Source of the DNA: Parabacteroides bouchesdurhonensis
GTDB lineage: Bacteria > Bacteroidota > Bacteroidia > Bacteroidales > Tannerellaceae
DNA length: 64,000 bases
Reading direction: 5' to 3'
NCBI RefSeq assembly: GCF_900186615.1
Contig: NZ_LT896588.1
Coordinates: 2,313,339 to 2,377,338 of the forward strand
A program made the translations under genes and the position numbers. A model generated the notes under the pieces. The model searched no databases, was not told the origin of the DNA, and was given only the letters and a program-made list of their open reading frames with translations. Position 1 is the stretch's first letter; the number at the start of each line of letters is the position of its first letter. Shown here in pieces: positions 63,590 through 64,000 of this stretch.

Positions 63590-64000
63590 TTATTTACCAG
63601 CAGTTGCCTGAGCACCACGAGCGGCACGAGTCAACTGAACAGCGCAAACAACTGCATTTTTAGCATTCATCAGTTCAAGACCTTCAAAGTGTAAAGAACC
63701 AACTTGCATTGTTTTACCAAGACCTAAGTGGTCTACGTTGATTGTTAGTTTTTCAGGGATTTGAGAGTAAAGAGCTTTTACTTTCAATTTTCTCATCTGA
63801 AGAGTCAATTTACCACCGGCTTTAACACCTTCTGCATGACCTTCCAAAGCAACAGGTACTTCTATTACTACTGGTTTGTTTTCATTAACTTCCAAAAAGT
63901 CAATATGCATAATTGCGTCAGTTACCGGTTGGAATTGTAAATCTTTTACGATGACTTTTGTAACTTTGCCATCTATAGTCAAATCTACAACGAAAATTTC
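63590..64000 (-). CDS. rplY: 50S ribosomal protein L25/Ctc, C-terminal part
   Basis: 136 codons of a gene whose start is beyond the right edge. The frame stays open through 64000. It matches the two-domain general stress Ctc form: DLQFQPVTDAIMHIDFLEVNENKPVVIEVPV, then the TL5/C-terminal domain (HAEGVKAGGKLTLQMRKLKVKALYSQIPEKLTINVDHLGLGKTMQVGSL). It binds 5S rRNA. The Ala-rich tail (ARGAQATAGK) is normal. First gene of the rplY-pth-hslR operon. Confidence 0.93.
   Translation of the reverse strand, partial: EIFVVDLTIDGKVTKVIVKDLQFQPVTDAIMHIDFLEVNENKPVVIEVPVALEGHAEGVKAGGKLTLQMRKLKVKALYSQIPEKLTINVDHLGLGKTMQVGSLHFEGLELMNAKNAVVCAVQLTRAARGAQATAGK

Noticed and set aside
1-64000. Prophage, integrative element, insertion sequence or defence island
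   Set aside because: No integrase, transposase, phage structural, restriction or defence gene was found, and no attachment repeats next to the tRNA genes.

Overview
The window is a chromosomal segment of a Bacteroidales bacterium, most likely in the Parabacteroides/Tannerellaceae neighbourhood. That placement is inferred from gene content; no database was searched. Support comes from SusC/SusD pairs, DUF4270, DUF4837, DUF4251 and DUF4491 proteins, promoters of the TTTG / TAnnTTTG type, weak or absent Shine-Dalgarno sequences, GTG starts in tight operons, and a one-domain glycogen synthase. I see no phage, insertion sequence, CRISPR array or rRNA.

Layout. Positions 1-501 hold the N-terminal part of a YhiM-like DUF2776 membrane protein. 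Positions 637-8218 are an envelope block: coaX, an outer-membrane protein, a TPR protein, lptC, a CNNM/CBS transporter-like protein and a PpiD/SurA-type foldase. Next come rlmN, a DUF4837 lipoprotein and pdxA (8421-11666). A tight four-gene lipid-type operon follows (11797-14726: TagD-like cytidylyltransferase, SDR, CDP-alcohol phosphotransferase, acyltransferase), then a sigma-54 activator, lptE, a hypothetical protein and secG (to 17671). A membrane-anchored winged-helix regulator faces an outer-membrane beta-barrel protein at 18270-21866. Then come a small BamE-like lipoprotein, tRNA-Gly, tRNA-Tyr, ribH, a TPR protein, recF, a DUF721 protein, 5-FTHF cyclo-ligase, an S41 protease, dCMP deaminase and an M3 peptidase (to 30369).

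Positions 30879-35435 are a glycogen/alpha-glucan operon (debranching enzyme, GT4, GH57) behind a good promoter. DUF4270 and a one-domain glycogen synthase follow on the minus strand, facing panC-panD. After a MATE pump there is a striking array of four 16-bp palindromes at exact 22-bp spacing (40612-40707). It lies upstream of a PurF-like protein that has lost its catalytic cysteine. pepT, gcvT, a DUF4251 protein, comB and an oxidoreductase fill the stretch to 47204.

Positions 47288-57171 form a polysaccharide utilisation locus: FecR anti-sigma, SusC with an STN domain, SusD, a DUF1735/F5-8C lipoprotein and a GHL10 hydrolase on the minus strand. An ECF sigma factor lies at the far end and converges on the last gene. 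A second outer-membrane import pair (TonB receptor plus beta-helix lipoprotein) covers 57356-61767. The window ends with a MORN-repeat protein and the hslR-pth-rplY housekeeping operon. Many genes serve the envelope: LPS export (LptC, LptE), secretion (SecG), folding and nutrient import.
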